64,000 bases of DNA from Artemia franciscana (GCF_032884065.1 NC_088879.1:16870489-16934488); one strand, 5' to 3'; counted from the first letter of the stretch, positions 1 through 15,000 are shown. Numbers and translations are program-made. Notes: generated by a model not told the origin, from the letters alone.

Positions 1-1850
1 AAATAAGGATCGATCCAAAAAAAATTTAATCCTTTAAAATAATTTTTCTTATTGTGGAATTCATTAACTTAACTGAAAACACTGCCAAGTAAAATTGTAC
101 TAAAGTAGCAAGACAGGGATTAATATAAGAACAAGAAAAACCGTGGCTCAAATGTGAATCAACCATGTATTGATAAAATTCTTCGTTTTTAGCTTGGATT
201 TGAACGCTGCGGAATCTGGAGTCCAACACAAGCCAATTGTAGCATCTAGACAACTACAAAATCCAGAACAGTCAAAAGAGTCCTGCTCGTGTTAAAATTT
301 TTCGTCATTCTGATCGGACTCTTATAATACTTTGTCTCTGGCGTGGTGACTTCGGTCTTAGGTTTGATAGCAGACTCTAGTCAAACTTTGTTGCTACCTG
401 CCTAAGAAGTGTTTACATTATTCTTTTTGTTTGATTAGAGTGGATTGCTTAAAACGTATTATTTTCTATTGTTGTGTCGATTAATTTTTTTCGCTTCTTT
501 AAATTAAACTTTGTCGAACCATGTTATGCAGGAATAAGGAGTTCAGTACTGCTGTTAAGATACGTGTCGAATTTAACTATACCTTTTAGATTTATTATTT
601 CAAATATAAATAATGATGCTTATGCCTATTGATGGTGGCTTTGGATAACTTTCGCAAATTAAATAACACGGCTTATTTAACCCTTGTGGCCTCGTTAATT
701 TCAAAATTCGCTTGTATGTGTAAAGCAATGAAGTAAAATTTGGCTGTTCACTTCAGAATATGTTAAATTTAAGCTGTTTGAATAAAACTGAATAAAAAAT
801 TATATCTACCAGTTTAACTTCAATGGACACTTCAGTTCATAATCATGTAATTTGAGGAATCTTAAAAGCCTATGCCAAAATCTAAAATTCGTATTGTGGA
901 TGAGATTCGAGCTAACTTTGGTATTCAAATCTCTCTCAAGTGAAAACAGTTAGGTTTTAATTGTGTGAACTAGTGTACGGTTCAAAACTTGAAATTTATA
1001 CTGGACATGTTTGGACTTGCAATAAAATATGTATTGCAAGTAATGAAAGTGTCTCTTGAGGGTTGTTCAGTTCTTGTAAATAGTCCTAATTAGTGTGACT
1101 TTTTTGATCAGATTTTGGCTATATTCGGAATTCTGTGTTTATTCTTTAGCTTTCCCCTTTTTGTCTTTTTTGTTCCATTCCAAAAATTTTGTAATATTGC
1201 TTTTCTGCTGTGTATTTAGCTTTGTTGAATAAATTATAGTATGATCTGTAAGACGTTCGTTTTATTTGAATAACTACTTCTGGAATGAACTATCAGCGCC
1301 GCTGAAAGCACAGCGTCATAAAGCAGAATTGAAAGATTTCAAAATCAGTCTGAATCTAATCTTAACTAGACCTACGTTGCCTGAACAACGTGAAGTGTTG
1401 CGGCAACCTTTGTCCGGCTTCGCCGAATAAAGTGCTGCGAGAGCAACACTTTGGTTTTCTTTCTTTTCTATCGGTTAAACGCTGAAGTTGTCAGCCTATC
1501 GAAGCTTTTATAACGTTATGTTCAAAGAAGAACGCGATCAGTAATCACATGATCAAAGGCTATGTTTCAGCGTTGAAAAAACAACAATAACAAAAGAATA
1601 TCGAAAGAAGGGACTAAATTGACTTTGCAGCCAGTTGAACTTTATCCTTTTCAATCGCAGACATCGTGACGGATCAAAACTTGGAACAATATCTTATATA
1701 ATCTAGTTGGTATTATAAAGCTATCCGTAACTTTTCAGGATCAAAATACCATAGATGACACTATCAATTATTACGAAACAACCTCGTTGTTTTACGTTAT
1801 CGTTTGTACCCGTTGCGTAAACACTTAATTCTAGGTTACAGTGAGTATGG
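1..1850. other. AT-rich sequence, no gene recognised
   Basis: No exon or protein domain recognised. Near 190-240 on the minus strand there is a weak tRNA-like block (GACTCCAGATTCC then GTTCAAATCC), too degenerate to call. A 23-nt block around 1429-1451 recurs in inverted orientation at about 2725-2747. Confidence 0.4.
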
Positions 1851-2115
1851 GTAGGCTACACCAACTAGCAAAAGTTATAAACCTCTCTTTACTAAAGATG
1901 ATTGTAGCCTAACAGACGATTAATACTTACAAGTCCCCTACATGTCTTACCACTGGAACCAACTCGGTCTTATCATCAAAAACACTGGAAATAAATAATA
2001 GGTACACCAAATAGCAAAATTTGCAAACCCCTCACTGCCGAAGATGATTATGAGCTAACAACTGACCTTTCCTTACAAGTCCCCTACGTGTCTCACAATT
2101 GGTATCGGCTTATTT
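1850..2115. repeat. Degenerate tandem duplication, unit about 148 bp
   Basis: Two diverged direct copies, about 1852-1962 and 1998-2110. Shared blocks include acaccaa-tagcaaaa, aagatgatt and ttacaagtcccctac.gtct. Function unknown. Confidence 0.75.
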
Positions 2116-3189
2116 TTGGTTTCAGTGTGTACTACTGAAGTTGTCAACCCCTTGAAACTTTCAAACTAGTATATCTCCTGAAGGAATTTTTGCATCAAAA
2201 AATGGATGACATACTTTGATCAGCTCATCAAGAGCTATCGATTGCCATCGAAAAAAAAATTCTATCTGTCTTAGTTCAAAAGTTGATTTTTTTTTTTTCG
2301 TGGGCCAACTTTCTAACGTCACCACTTAGAAAGGATAAGCTCCAATTTCTTTAGCAATGACAGAGCTTTTAAGTTTAAGAGGTACATCTGATGAAATTTC
2401 TCTACCTCAATCCCAAGTCCGAAAAAACAAATGATAAACCCAGCGAAAATCACGGCAGCACTTTCGGACCCGTGGGAAAATGCCGCTTTTTTGCTTCTGT
2501 AAATTTTTCTATTTATCACTCAATATATGTTGGCTGTGGGGCCGGGTAACTGCCGCATATTTTTAACACTTATAGATTTTAGTCTTCAATAGATCTTTAG
2601 ATTTAGTCGTTATAGATCTTCAATTTGAAAGTGGTGCCTGTCTGCTTGCCTGCTAGAACGGGGCTTTCCACTCGAAAGCAGAAACATGGTTTGATGAAAC
2701 GAAAGCTTGGCTGCACAAAAAAACGGGACAAAACCAAAGTGTTGCTCTCGCAACGCAGTTTCAACGAAAGGTACAAGTTTATCCGTAATCAACCAGAAAT
2801 TATCTGAAATTAGGTAAATTAATTTGTTTTTAAGCTTTATTTACTAATTATGTAAAATACTTAAAGCTTGGCATAAATACTATCTCTTTAGAACGAACAA
2901 TAATTATTTATTTATGTATGTATTTATTCGTTTTTTCTCGAAAACGGCTCCATATTTTTTCGGGAAAATTGGCATCCTGGGATTTCCTGGCCTAAAAAAA
3001 TTATCTATATTGATCAGAAGTTTGAGAAAATTCATTAAAAGCCTTAATTTTGGGAGGAAGATTCATGGCAGTGATGTCTTGTATGAATACATTCGAAAAG
3101 CATACATATATCGTATTGGCCTCAGTAGTGGTCGTATCGTTTTCAGTGTCTATGATGCAGGCAAAATTACACAAGAAACATGATTGACA

Positions 3190-3560
3190 AGAAAAATCAT
3201 GATTGACGTCATCAGGAACAGGCTAACGGCGTCTGCGGTTATAAGATAAGTGATAATGAGAATCAATATAAACAAGCCTATTGCGTAGCCATTCCGGGGC
3301 CCGGGATGAAAATCGGCTACATAGTTTTTTTCTTCTTAGAACTTGCGCATTGACATTTCTGACCACAAGAACGATCTAAATAGGTCACAACTTTAATAAA
3401 GAATTCCTACTTTTCCCAGGGTAGCTGTATCAAACCTGTGGTGAACTGTCATGACATCAAGAAAAGGTTCAAATTGCCTGCGGTTAGAAGACAAGCGACA
3501 ATGAGAATCCATATATAGAAGCGTAACGAGTGCCGGGGCCCAGCGGCGAACCCGCTGGGC
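3190..3560. repeat. Degenerate tandem repeat, period about 245 bp, next to Helitron
   Basis: Two related blocks (about 3195-3305 and 3445-3545) share tgcggttaxaagaxaag, aatgagaatc.atat and gccggggccc. The second ends in a GC-rich hairpin (cagcgg-cgaa-cccgctggg). It directly abuts the 5' end of the Helitron at 3570. Confidence 0.6.
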
Positions 3561-3569
3561 TCCCGGTAA

Positions 3570-3903
3570 TCTATATATATAAAAATAAGTTGTGTGTGTG
3601 TGTGTGGTGTCTGTCAAGTGACGTCATGTTTGTGTGTCGACTGACGTCATGATGACGCCGGGGGCACAGGGGGATACATAAATGACGACAGGGACACAGG
3701 GAATGTTCGATTAGCAATCACCATCAACAAAGCTCAAGGGCAATCATTAGAATAATGAGGTATAGATCTGAATACAGATTGTTTTTCCCATGGACAATTA
3801 TATGTTGCATGTTCAAGAGTCGGTAAACCTGACAATCTATTTATATGCACAGACAATGGGACAGCCAAGAATGTTGTACATTCGCAAGTTTTACGTAGTT
3901 AAA

Positions 3904-3983
<80 letters not shown>

Positions 3984-4058
3984 CAGGTGGGACTTAGGGA
4001 CACAACTACAATGGCGCGTAACGACTTGCGCGCGCTGTCGCGCCACCCCAACAGCTAG
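3570..4058 (+). mobile_element. Helitron, internally deleted, with remnant of helicase C-terminus
   Basis: The 5' end is TCTATATATATAAAAATAAG and the 3' end is CTAG. The element sits between host A (3569) and T (4059), the expected Helitron target. A subterminal hairpin (ggcgcg 4013-4018 pairing with cgcgcc 4039-4044) lies about 10 nt before CTAG. Inside, 3709-3900 translates as a Helitron/Pif1-type helicase tail: AITINKAQGQSLE, two consecutive stops, then CFSHGQLYVACSRVGKPDN and a terminal stop. The helicase upstream of that point and all of the Rep domain are missing. A (TA)n tract of about 75 bp (3907-3981) lies between the ORF remnant and the hairpin. Non-autonomous and dead as a coding element. 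Confidence 0.88.
3709..3903 (+). pseudogene. Helitron helicase C-terminal remnant
   Basis: The reading frame shows the conserved helicase motifs NKAQGQS and HGQLYVACSRV in one frame, interrupted by taa-tga where the family normally has two ordinary codons. Ends in TAA after SQVLRS. Confidence 0.85.
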
Positions 4059-4059
4059 T

Positions 4060-5973
<1,914 letters not shown>

Positions 5974-6066
5974 TCACTTCATTCCTTGAGATTGAGGTCC
6001 AAACATTGAATTAGCTTGTTTGCTAGCAGCTCGACTTGGCGTGAAACCCAACATTTTTTGAATATT
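5974..6066 (-). CDS. TMCO1: TMCO1 coding exon 5 (terminal)
   Basis: Thirty codons and a TGA stop. The acceptor is tgttttctag|AATATTC. The peptide begins NIQKMLGFTPSRAASKQA, matching the conserved TMCO1 tail, and ends in a lineage-specific MFGPQSQGMK. It is separated from exon 4 by a 9,358-bp intron that contains the nested LINE cluster. Confidence 0.93.
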   Translation of the reverse strand, partial: NIQKMLGFTPSRAASKQANSMFGPQSQGMK

Positions 6067-9000
6067 CTAGAAAACATAGATAATCATAGCACCTCTGGCA
6101 ATAAGAATCAATTTGAACTTTAATATTAAGTCCATTAAAAATAATAAAATCTAAAGTTTCTCAAAAACACAATAGAATCATTTGCGTCTCGTTTTATTTC
6201 TTGAAAAAAAAAAAAGTAAAAACACTTGTAAATTCAGAAGGTCTTTCGGACTTTAATAACTCTATTATTTTTCATTAAAAATTTGTAAAACGAACACTAT
6301 CATTTTATTTAAAATGACTTACAATCATCAAAATGACGCAAAATTTACTGAAAACCAATCAAGAAGAGCATACAAACCATGCGTGCAAATCAAGCAATGA
6401 GACTGGCAACGTGGCGTTTGTTCCGCCAACACTGGAGGTGCGGCGCTTGGATGGGCTGCATTTTATTGTATGATCCAACTAAAGTATGGGTTTGAACTCA
6501 TTGAGTTATTTGGTGTCCGTAGCGGAAATTTTTTGGGAAGCAGTCTTTTCTATTCTGCTCTTAAAAATGAATGACTTCAATTTCGAGTAACGGCGTGCTC
6601 AGTCTTCTATTGTGCTCTTAAAATTGAGCGGTAGGTCATCAATTTCGAGGTAGGTTAAAAGGGACTGTTTTGTCAAAATATTAGGTTTTTTGGCGGTCCG
6701 AGACATTTTCAGAAGGAAGAGAGTGAATTGAAGATTAACCACGAAGCAAGAGGCCTTCCTCTTCAAAAACCAATAAAATGTTGGCAGAATTCGGAATCAT
6801 CGACAAAAAAATTGTCCATCGAGGACAAACGGTCAATAAACACTTTTACACGGAGATTGTTAAAAATTGTTGCTCCGACAAATGAAGCCGACAATTCCGA
6901 GAAAGACTGTTTCCATTAAGAACTTAATGATCTAGTCAATTAAGCGGTAATAGCCATAGTTATGTACCTGAAGTGATTGGACAACATGGTTTGGGTGACA
7001 AATGATAAGGGGGTGCGATTTATAAATATTTGTGCTGACTGTGGCCTAATTGTTGGTGGCTCGTGGTTTCCAACCAAGAAATCCACAAGCATACTAGGAC
7101 TTCCCTCAGATGGAGTAACAAAAAGCGAAATTGACCACCTCTTGATAAGAAAGTGACACAGACGATGTTTGGAGGACGTGCGTCCCTTTAGTGGTGCCAA
7201 TTCGTTCTCTGATCACCAGCTAGTGATCGCCCGTTTCAACCTGAAGCTACAGACCATTGTGAAATACAAAAGAACTCTTAGAACATTTGATGTGCAGAAG
7301 CTAAAGGACAAATCATTCGACAAAACTATTGTCTATATCTCTCCAATAATTTTATCTAGCCTTGTTTGCGAGGAGAGGACAACATCTGCTGGTGAAACAT
7401 GGACCAAGATCGTGGAAAATATGCAAAGTGTAGCTGAAGAGACTCTTGGTTTTGCTAAAAAGAAAAGGAAACAGTGGATAAGTGATTCTTCTTGGAAACT
7501 CATGTCGGTGAGGAAAAGTTGAAAATTCAACTAGACTCCTGCGACCTCAGTGCCACCTCCAAATATAAAGACCATCTAGGGAATAAATACAAAGAAGCCC
7601 ACAAGGCTGTAAAAAGGTCAACTAGAGCAGATAGACGTGGTTTTTTCGAGGCCAAAATTGCCGAATCCGAAGCTGCTGCTAGTAAAGGCAATTGCCGGGC
7701 AGTTTATCGCATAACAAAAGAGATCACAGGAAATTTCAAAAAGCCTGCTACTGCAATTGAGAGTAAATCGGGACGACTGCTAACACGCAAAGAAGAAATA
7801 GATAATAGATGGAAAGAGTATTTCCATGAAATATTAAACTTTGCCCCTTCTGCAGATCCTGCAGACCCCCAGATGGTCGACTCCTTTTCCAATCAGACAT
7901 AAGTACAGAGCCAATTAGTTTACATGAAGTACACAGTACTGCGTAAACTAAAGAATGGAAAAGCAGCTGGCATTGATGTTATATATCCTTAACTATTGAA
8001 ATACGGTGCTGGTGTTCTAGCTGAGCCGCTTCACCAAGTGTTAATGCAGATATTGCGATACTGAGGATTTTCCCACAGATTGGAAGAAAGGGGTTATAGT
8101 GAAACTATTTAAGAAGGGTAGAACTACTGATTACAATAATTGGCGAGGTATCACCCTACAGTCTTCAGGAAGCACTGTCCTCTGCCAAGTACTTTTGAAT
8201 CGCGTCCAAACAAAAGTTAACGCCATGCTCAGGGATGAACAGCATGGCTTCCGACCAAGTAGGTCATGTGCTGACTTGATGTTTAGTCTTAGAATACTTA
8301 TTGAAGAATCAAATGAAAGATAGACAGAAATCATACTGGCTTTCATCGATTCCTTGAAGGCTTTCGACTCAGTCCATAGAGATTCATTGTAGAAAGTATT
8401 GCGCTACTCATGATGGGGGCTTGACTGAGTGGTTCAAAGTCAACTCGGGCGTTCCACAAGGGTGCATTTACAATACTACTACTACTACTACTAATAACTC
8501 ACTGCAGCACCAAGCCGCCTGAGGCCAACACAGCCACGCACGCTCCTCCTCCAACCTAATCTATTTAAAGCCTCCCTCTTTACACCCTCCCAGGAAGTTC
8601 CCATTTCCTTTAAATCTTTATTTATGACATCCTCCCAACCCAGACAAGGACGACCTGCTTTCCGTGTAGCCCTAGACGGTTGACCAAAAAGGACAATTTT
8701 CGGTAATCTGTCATCCTTCATCCGTAGAACGTGGCCTAGCCATCTCAACCTTTCTTTCATTATAGCCCCAGAAAGCGGGATTGAACCACACTTTTCGTAC
8801 AACCTACTGTTTGAAATACGGTCAGTCAGCCGGGTACCCAGAACAATCCGTAGGCAATTTTTCTGGAAAACATCTAGTAAATTTTCATCTGCTTTTTGGA
8901 GTGCCCATGCTTCAGAGCCATATATGACCACTGTCATCACTGTAGCTTCCAATATTCTAATCTTGGTATGTAGACTTATCTTTCTATTCTTCCAAACTTT

Positions 9001-12000
9001 TTTTAACTGTGAAAAAACGCCCTGAGCTTTAGCTATTCTACTTTTAACATCTTCACTGCTCCCACCATCTTTACTAATAATACTACCAAGGTAACTGAAG
9101 CTCCCAACCTGATCAATCTTTTCGTTACCTAATGTCACGTGTTCATCTTCACTTATTCCTATCCTTAGTGACTTAGTCTTCTTAAGATTAATTTTCAAGC
9201 CTATTTTAGCACCCTGAACTCGTAAAACCTCTAAAAATTCATTCATTTTGCTCACACTTTCATCTAATATGCTTAAATTATCAGCATAATCTAAGTTCAG
9301 GAGCGTTCTTCCTCCCCATTTGATTCCATGGTCTCCAATTGCCTTTCCTGTGCTCCCATATAAAGGGGGATAGAACACAGCCCTGCTTAACTCCTGATTT
9401 AATACAAAACCAGTTGCTAACCTCATTTCCTACCTTAACCGCAGCAGTATTATTCTCGTACATAGCGCAAATCACTTTAATGTATTTTTCTGGTATACCA
9501 TATAACGATAAGACCTTTGTTAACGCTGTTTTATCAACAGAATCGAAAGCTTGCTCATAATCGATAAAACTAAGGACCAAAGGTGTTTGACAACGAAGGG
9601 ACTTCTCAATTATTAACCTAAGAGTGAAAACATGGTCGACACATCCTCTACCTTTTCTAAAACCGCATTGTTCTTCCCTTAAAACTTTGTCTACAGCATG
9701 TCTCAGTCTAAAAAGTATCATATTACTCAGTAATTTGCTACCTACAAAGACCAGACTAATGCCTCGATAATTACGACACTCACTCTTGTCACCTTTCTTA
9801 TACAGTGGTTTAATTAAGGTTTTCCTAGAATCGTTGGGTACTTCCCCTTTTTCAAAAATCATGTTCATAATCTTCAGTAGCTTATTGCTAACCTCAGAGC
9901 CACCATATTTAAGAAACTCATTAATCATACTATCACCACCTAGGGCCTTATTATTTTTTAATCCTTTTAGTACTGTCGCTCATTCTTCCTCACTAAACAA
10001 ATCTTCCTTCACATCCAAGGTAGCACAAACTTTTTCATTTTCATCTATATCTTTTCCTGCAGCTGTATCTCGGTTTAGCACATTCTCAAAATGTTCCACC
10101 CATCTTTCTTTAACTTTTTCCTTATCACTAATTGTGGCCCCATTTCTATGGGTGCTACTCCTTTTCAATTTATTAATATGCCAGTATAATATTTTACTAT
10201 TATGTCGTCTAGCTGCATCTTCCAGATCCTCAGCAATTTTATCCATCGCCTCCACTTCACATCTCCTTAGTTCATATTTTACTGCTTTCTCCACTTTCTT
10301 TACATTCCTTTTGTTTTCATAAGACCTATCACTGAGATAATTCTTATACGAACCCCTTCTACTCTCTATTAAACCTAAAGCTTTTTCACTAATACTCCTA
10401 GTTGCAGTCTTAGCACTCTTCCCTAGGACACCATCAGCAACTTCACAAATTATTTTTCTGAAATTATTCCATTCATCTTCCACGTTGTCAAGATTTTAAA
10501 CCCTCAAGTTTAGTACTCAACTGTCCTGGAATTTTTTCTCAAATTTTCATCCTGAAGTCTACCAACATCATAACTTTCCGGGAGGGAGTTACCCTTCCGA
10601 AATTTCAGCTTTAAATTAACCTTAGACACTACTAGATGGTGATCTTTACTTTTAACATCAATAACGGCACTCCTATACACCCTAGTATCTTGTATTGATC
10701 CTGCTAGTCTTCTGTTTACAATAACATAATCAATAAGGTTTGCTGTCTTACCATCACGTGAATACCATGTCAACTTATGGGCCATTTTGTGACCAAACAC
10801 CGTATTGGTTATAACTAGTTTGTTATACCTACAAAATTGCAAAAGCCTATAGCCATTACTGTTTTCTTTTCCTACACCAAATTTACCTAAGCTAGGATAC
10901 CATCTATCCCTATTTCTACCAACCTGGGCATTAAAATCTCCTAGCAAAAACACCATATTTCTACCTGGTACCCTGTCTATTTGCTCCTGTAACTGTAAGT
11001 AAAATTCATCCGAGTCACTACTATCTCCATCAGTTGGTTCAATGGGGGCATATACTACTATAACTGATACCCTAAACTTTTCAGTCATAAAATGAGCAAT
11101 TGGCATTCTATTATTAATAATATGAAAAAAACTTCGTTTTCTTAAAGAGTTAAAGAGGCTGCGTCCCAAAGTCGAACCTTAAAACGTACAGGAATTAGAA
11201 GAGGCAGTTGGGGGGCTGCCGCCCCCCAAACCCCCAGCTTTTAAAGACTCTTTTGTACAGGTTTTTTGTGTTTTTGCTAACCCCCCGCTCTTGGCTTCGG
11301 AAAGGCCCTCTTTTAATTAACAAAAAATTGAAATGAATGAATAATGGAATAACTTCGAAAAATGTTAAACACAAGAGGACAGGAGAACCATTGCGCCGAA
11401 ACTAGTAAATAGTAACAATGAAGTCCCCCCACAAAAAAAAACCTGTACAAAAGAGTCTTTAAAAGCTGGGGGTTTGGGGGGCGGCAGCCCCCCAACTGCC
11501 TCTTCTAATTCCTGTACGTTTTAAGGTTCGACTTTGGGACGCAGCCTCTTTAACTCTTTAAGAAAACGAAGTACAGGTTTAATTTTTTTTTCATATTAAT
11601 TCTGTACGTTTTTCTACAATCCATGGTGGATGTAATTTAATAATTGTGAAAAAAAATCGCCCGTAAGGGACTTGAACCCTTGACCAGAGGATTAAAAGTC
11701 TCACGCTCTACCAACTGAGCTAATAACTTGCATGTGTGTAAATATAACTTCTCAATAGCTTTTAAAAATTTCAAATTAACATGGGCTCTTATGGAGAGAA
11801 ATCCGTTAATTTAAATAGCTAATGGGTGGTTTCTGGAAAACAGGGAAGGAGTTATCGGATCAAGCTGAAATTTCGCGGATAAGCTCCTGGGCCGTAGGGG
11901 ACCTTAACTTGTGAATTTCAGCCCGATCAGACAACGTTAAAAGGGGTGGGAAGGGTTGGAGGGTCGAAACTTTCGGGGGGTTAAGATTTTCCTACGAAAC

Positions 12001-15000
12001 TTTCATGGGCACTTACTCGGAGAATTCCGCATCGAATGAGTCTTCGTACACCCAGATCCGATGTCGGATGTGACCTGTAGGCGTGGCGAAAAAAAAAGTA
12101 AATGAATTTTAAGTGGCTATGCGTGGTTTCTGGAAAACAGGGAAGGAGTTATCGGATCAAGCTGGGCCCTATCGGATCAAGCTCCTGGGCCCTAGGGGAC
12201 CTTAACTTGTGAATTTCAGCCCGATCGGACAACGTTAAAGGGGGGCTTGGGTTGACAGGTCGAAACTTTCGGCCAGATTTTCCCCATGAAGAAAAAGTTG
12301 GAGGGGGATGAAATTTTGCAGGTTTCTTAGTTGGAGCTCGGGCTACGAAATGCATCCCTCCCCATCCGTCTGCGACCACTGGAACCGAAGATCGCTTAAC
12401 ATTGTCGTGTGTCGCCTCTTTATAGAGGCACGAGTGTGCCTCCTTGATACCTTCCCAGCCTAAACAAGACTTAGCAGCTTCCTTATTCATCATGAGCCCT
12501 ACTCCCTGTCTATGTACCCCATCCTTCCTGCCTGAGTAAACAAATTCTATGTCACCTAATTTCATGCTTCCTACCCCTGGGATATGAGTTTCTGAAACTC
12601 CTAATAAATCCAGTTCAAACCGTCTGAAGTCGTCAGTCAAAATGTCGATGCGATAGTCATTTTTTAACGTCGTAACGTTCCAAGTTCCAATTTTCATGTT
12701 CTTTAAATCTTTGAAATTATTTTGGCCTCAAGAAAAGCAGTGATCCCGGATACCACTGCAGGATGTGGACCAACATATCTTCTCAAGTCTACACCGAAGC
12801 GCTTAAGCCGGCTTTGAACCGGACAGCAATAAGTCCCTGGGACCTCCAGGAAGTTGGAGGCTTTGTGCAATCCTGGGCCCATCTTGGTCACAACATGGTT
12901 TTCAGCACTTGGCGATGCTCTTCTATCAACATGAGTCGAAATCCTGCACAGACAGTCCCAAGCCTATTACCTCCGACTCATTATATATTCATGCCTACAA
13001 ATATTATGCTACTATGGGGAGGCAGCCCATAGTAGAATAAATTAGCTAGGAAGAGGTTTTTCAGCCCGAAAACGCCCATCAAAACAAACCAAGACCAGAA
13101 TATGCTCACTGATTTTATCCTGCGGACGTGCAACTTCATAAGTGGCATCCAGTTGAATGAAAATTGCAGTTTATTTGATGCAGACTTCGCAGATGATATA
13201 GTGCTCCTTTCTCGAGAGGAGCTCCCGTACAACATAAATGAGCTCTCGAAAGAATATGAACGAATAGGTTTGGCAATAAGCACACAAAGGGAAAAATCAT
13301 GCGCAATAATGTGAAAATTGGTTGCTTCTATTACTTCCGCAAATAACAATTTCTGGTCAGATACTACTTTTAGAAAAAACTGGCAATCTTAGTTCGACAA
13401 GATTAAGACTCAATAGCCTTAAGTGAATATCCCTTTCCTTGGCAAAACCGCTGATCTTAAAATGTAGAATTCACTGATCAACTTAACTAGTTTTAACTTG
13501 GAAGATATAATTACTAGAGGAATACAAATATTGATTTTATTTGATCTGATGCGTGTCGCTATTACCCCCTTCCACCTCTCTGCCTCATTTAGTGATGGTT
13601 ATCATTCCCCTTTCTATCTGTCCACTAATGTCTCCACCGCCCGGTCTTGTTCTATTATCAAGCTGATTCATAGATCATTTAGTGACCATTATTGCAAAAG
13701 CTGGGACGACTTCTGCTAAAGAAGTTAACGGGGATCTTTAGTGAAGTAAATCTACATTATTATCATCATTGGTATTACTATCATATTGAAAACATTATTA
13801 GAGTGAAACAGAGATGGATATAATTGAGATCTAAGAAGATCCACTTATCTAAAGTATTTCATTAACTGGTCAAAAAAACCTGGAACTCAATCTGGGAGTA
13901 TTCTGATAAACCACTGTTTCAGAGGTTGCTGAAAAACTATCTGGAAATTAAACCTCAGGTAAACAGATCCAATTCTTTTGTCTTTGTTTGATATGTTAGT
14001 TCAGATGCCTTCCATTTTCGTTCGTGCTTAATTTGTAGCGCTAACGTAAGTCACTAGACATGTGCGCTTATTTTTAAGATTAAACATATTCGTGTTAAAA
14101 TAAAAACTTTTTTTGGGGAAGGGGGGGCTGGTTGCCCTCCGACCGCATTTGAATCGTAAAAAGGGAGCTAGAACTTTCAATTTTCAATCAAATAAGCCTC
14201 CTCCAATGTTTATGTGACCACCCCTTCCATAAAAACCTTTTGTGTTAACAACGGGCACCTTATATAACTTACAGCTCTTGCCTCCGAGCTGTGTAGGTTT
14301 TGTCAACCCCGGCGGCATAGTTATTTGATCTTTGGGCTATTTTGAACAAACTGGCTATCACAAAATTTTAACTGGATGCCTTCCAGGAAAAGAGAACGTG
14401 GAGGGGGCTGTTTGACCTCTGATCACTTTTGACTCTTAAAGAGGACACTGTAACTTCCGCTTCCCAATCGAATAAGCCCTCTCCAAAGTTTATATGACCA
14501 TCCCTTCCATATGAACTGCCTCTGGGGAAAATAATAACAAAAGAACACTGAAGCATTCCCTCAGATCTAAAGATCTCATGCTAAACAAGCTTAATTTAAG
14601 CTTCATTACAAATTTGACATTGTTCTTTGCTTTTTTTATTTTACTTCATTTGAAAGAATTTTATCACTTGTCTAGCTTCTTAGTAAGAGCTTAGTCAACA
14701 GATTCTGGTAAATGGCTGACCTTTCTTATTTGGGTTTATAGTTTTTAATTCGTTTTCTTTTATTTTACATGTAGTTTCATTCCGCGTTGTTAGCTTTTTG
14801 TTCCTTCCAATTTGGGTTCTTGTTTTATTTTGATCTCTACGTTGTTTGTTTTGTCCTTTTATATTCTTTTTTTCTGGTCTAAATCGTTCCCTTTATGCTC
14901 AGGAAATACGAGCCTGATTTTTTTAGACTTTTTCAATATTGCAAAAGACGAGAAGCAGTTGTCTTGGAAACTGGGAAAACTTTCGCTGAGCTAGGGTAAA

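Larger units (their letters stand above)
11126..12447. mobile_element. Composite 1.3-kb insert inside LINE B endonuclease
   Basis: The LINE B reading breaks after GLMMNKEAAKSCLGWEGI (minus strand, near 12447) and resumes with INNRMPIAHF (near 11125). The intervening DNA is foreign to the LINE. From low to high coordinate it holds a 442-bp palindrome, a tRNA-Lys-like sequence and a duplicated module of about 300 bp. It is either several sequential insertions or one larger non-autonomous element. Confidence 0.78.
8491..12697 (-). pseudogene. ORF of LINE B (endonuclease-reverse transcriptase), broken
   Basis: Breaks seen: the composite insert after GWEGI; frame damage near 10484-10510; an in-frame TGA at about 9971 where the 16.7-kb copy has a Leu codon; a deletion of about 28 bp near 9350 that removes the ILMDF-type block and shifts the frame. 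Motif C reads YADN (GAT AAT on the minus strand, about 9279-9290) rather than YADD, so the second catalytic Asp is Asn. The C-terminal part (8491-9340) is otherwise a long open frame, which suggests fairly recent decay. Confidence 0.85.
8474..13080 (-). mobile_element. RTE-type LINE 'B', near full length, nested inside LINE A
   Basis: Non-LTR retrotransposon on the minus strand. From its 5' end: untranslated leader (about 13080-12700); APE endonuclease start (12697, MKIGTWNVTTL, then GVSETHI with the catalytic Glu); a 1.3-kb foreign insert (12447-11126); the rest of the endonuclease (VIVVYAPIEP, LLGDFNAQVG, SKDHHLVVSKV); linker; RT (NYRGISLVFVGSKLLSNMIL, EQCGFRKGRGCVDHVFTLR, FIDYEQAFDSVDK, GVKQGCVLSPF, motif C). 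The C-terminal domain follows (KYLGSIIS-type block written [35 protein letters not shown]). The 3' end is a short (ACT/AGT)n tract at 8475-8493, as expected for RTE elements. Related copies lie at 16740-18670 and 55490-56330. Confidence 0.88.

Noticed and set aside
180-245. tRNA-Trp- or Leu-like gene on the minus strand
   Set aside because: Only the anticodon loop and B-box resemble a tRNA. Stems do not fold convincingly.
6728-7522. Independent host gene
   Set aside because: The translated fragments are in the order of an APE-type endonuclease and linker of LINE A.
9786-10322. 178-codon plus-strand open frame
   Set aside because: It is the antisense shadow of the LINE B linker/RT frame on the minus strand.
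11658-11729. Functional tRNA-Lys gene
   Set aside because: The acceptor stem does not pair and the anticodon stem is poor. It lies inside a mobile insert.
11820-12285. CRISPR-like direct repeats
   Set aside because: Only two long diverged copies are present, with no short repeats or regular spacers, and the setting is eukaryotic.
12763-13349. Overlapping open frames on both strands at the junction of LINE B leader and LINE A
   Set aside because: They cross the element junction and match no domain. The real signal there is FADDIVLLS of LINE A on the plus strand.
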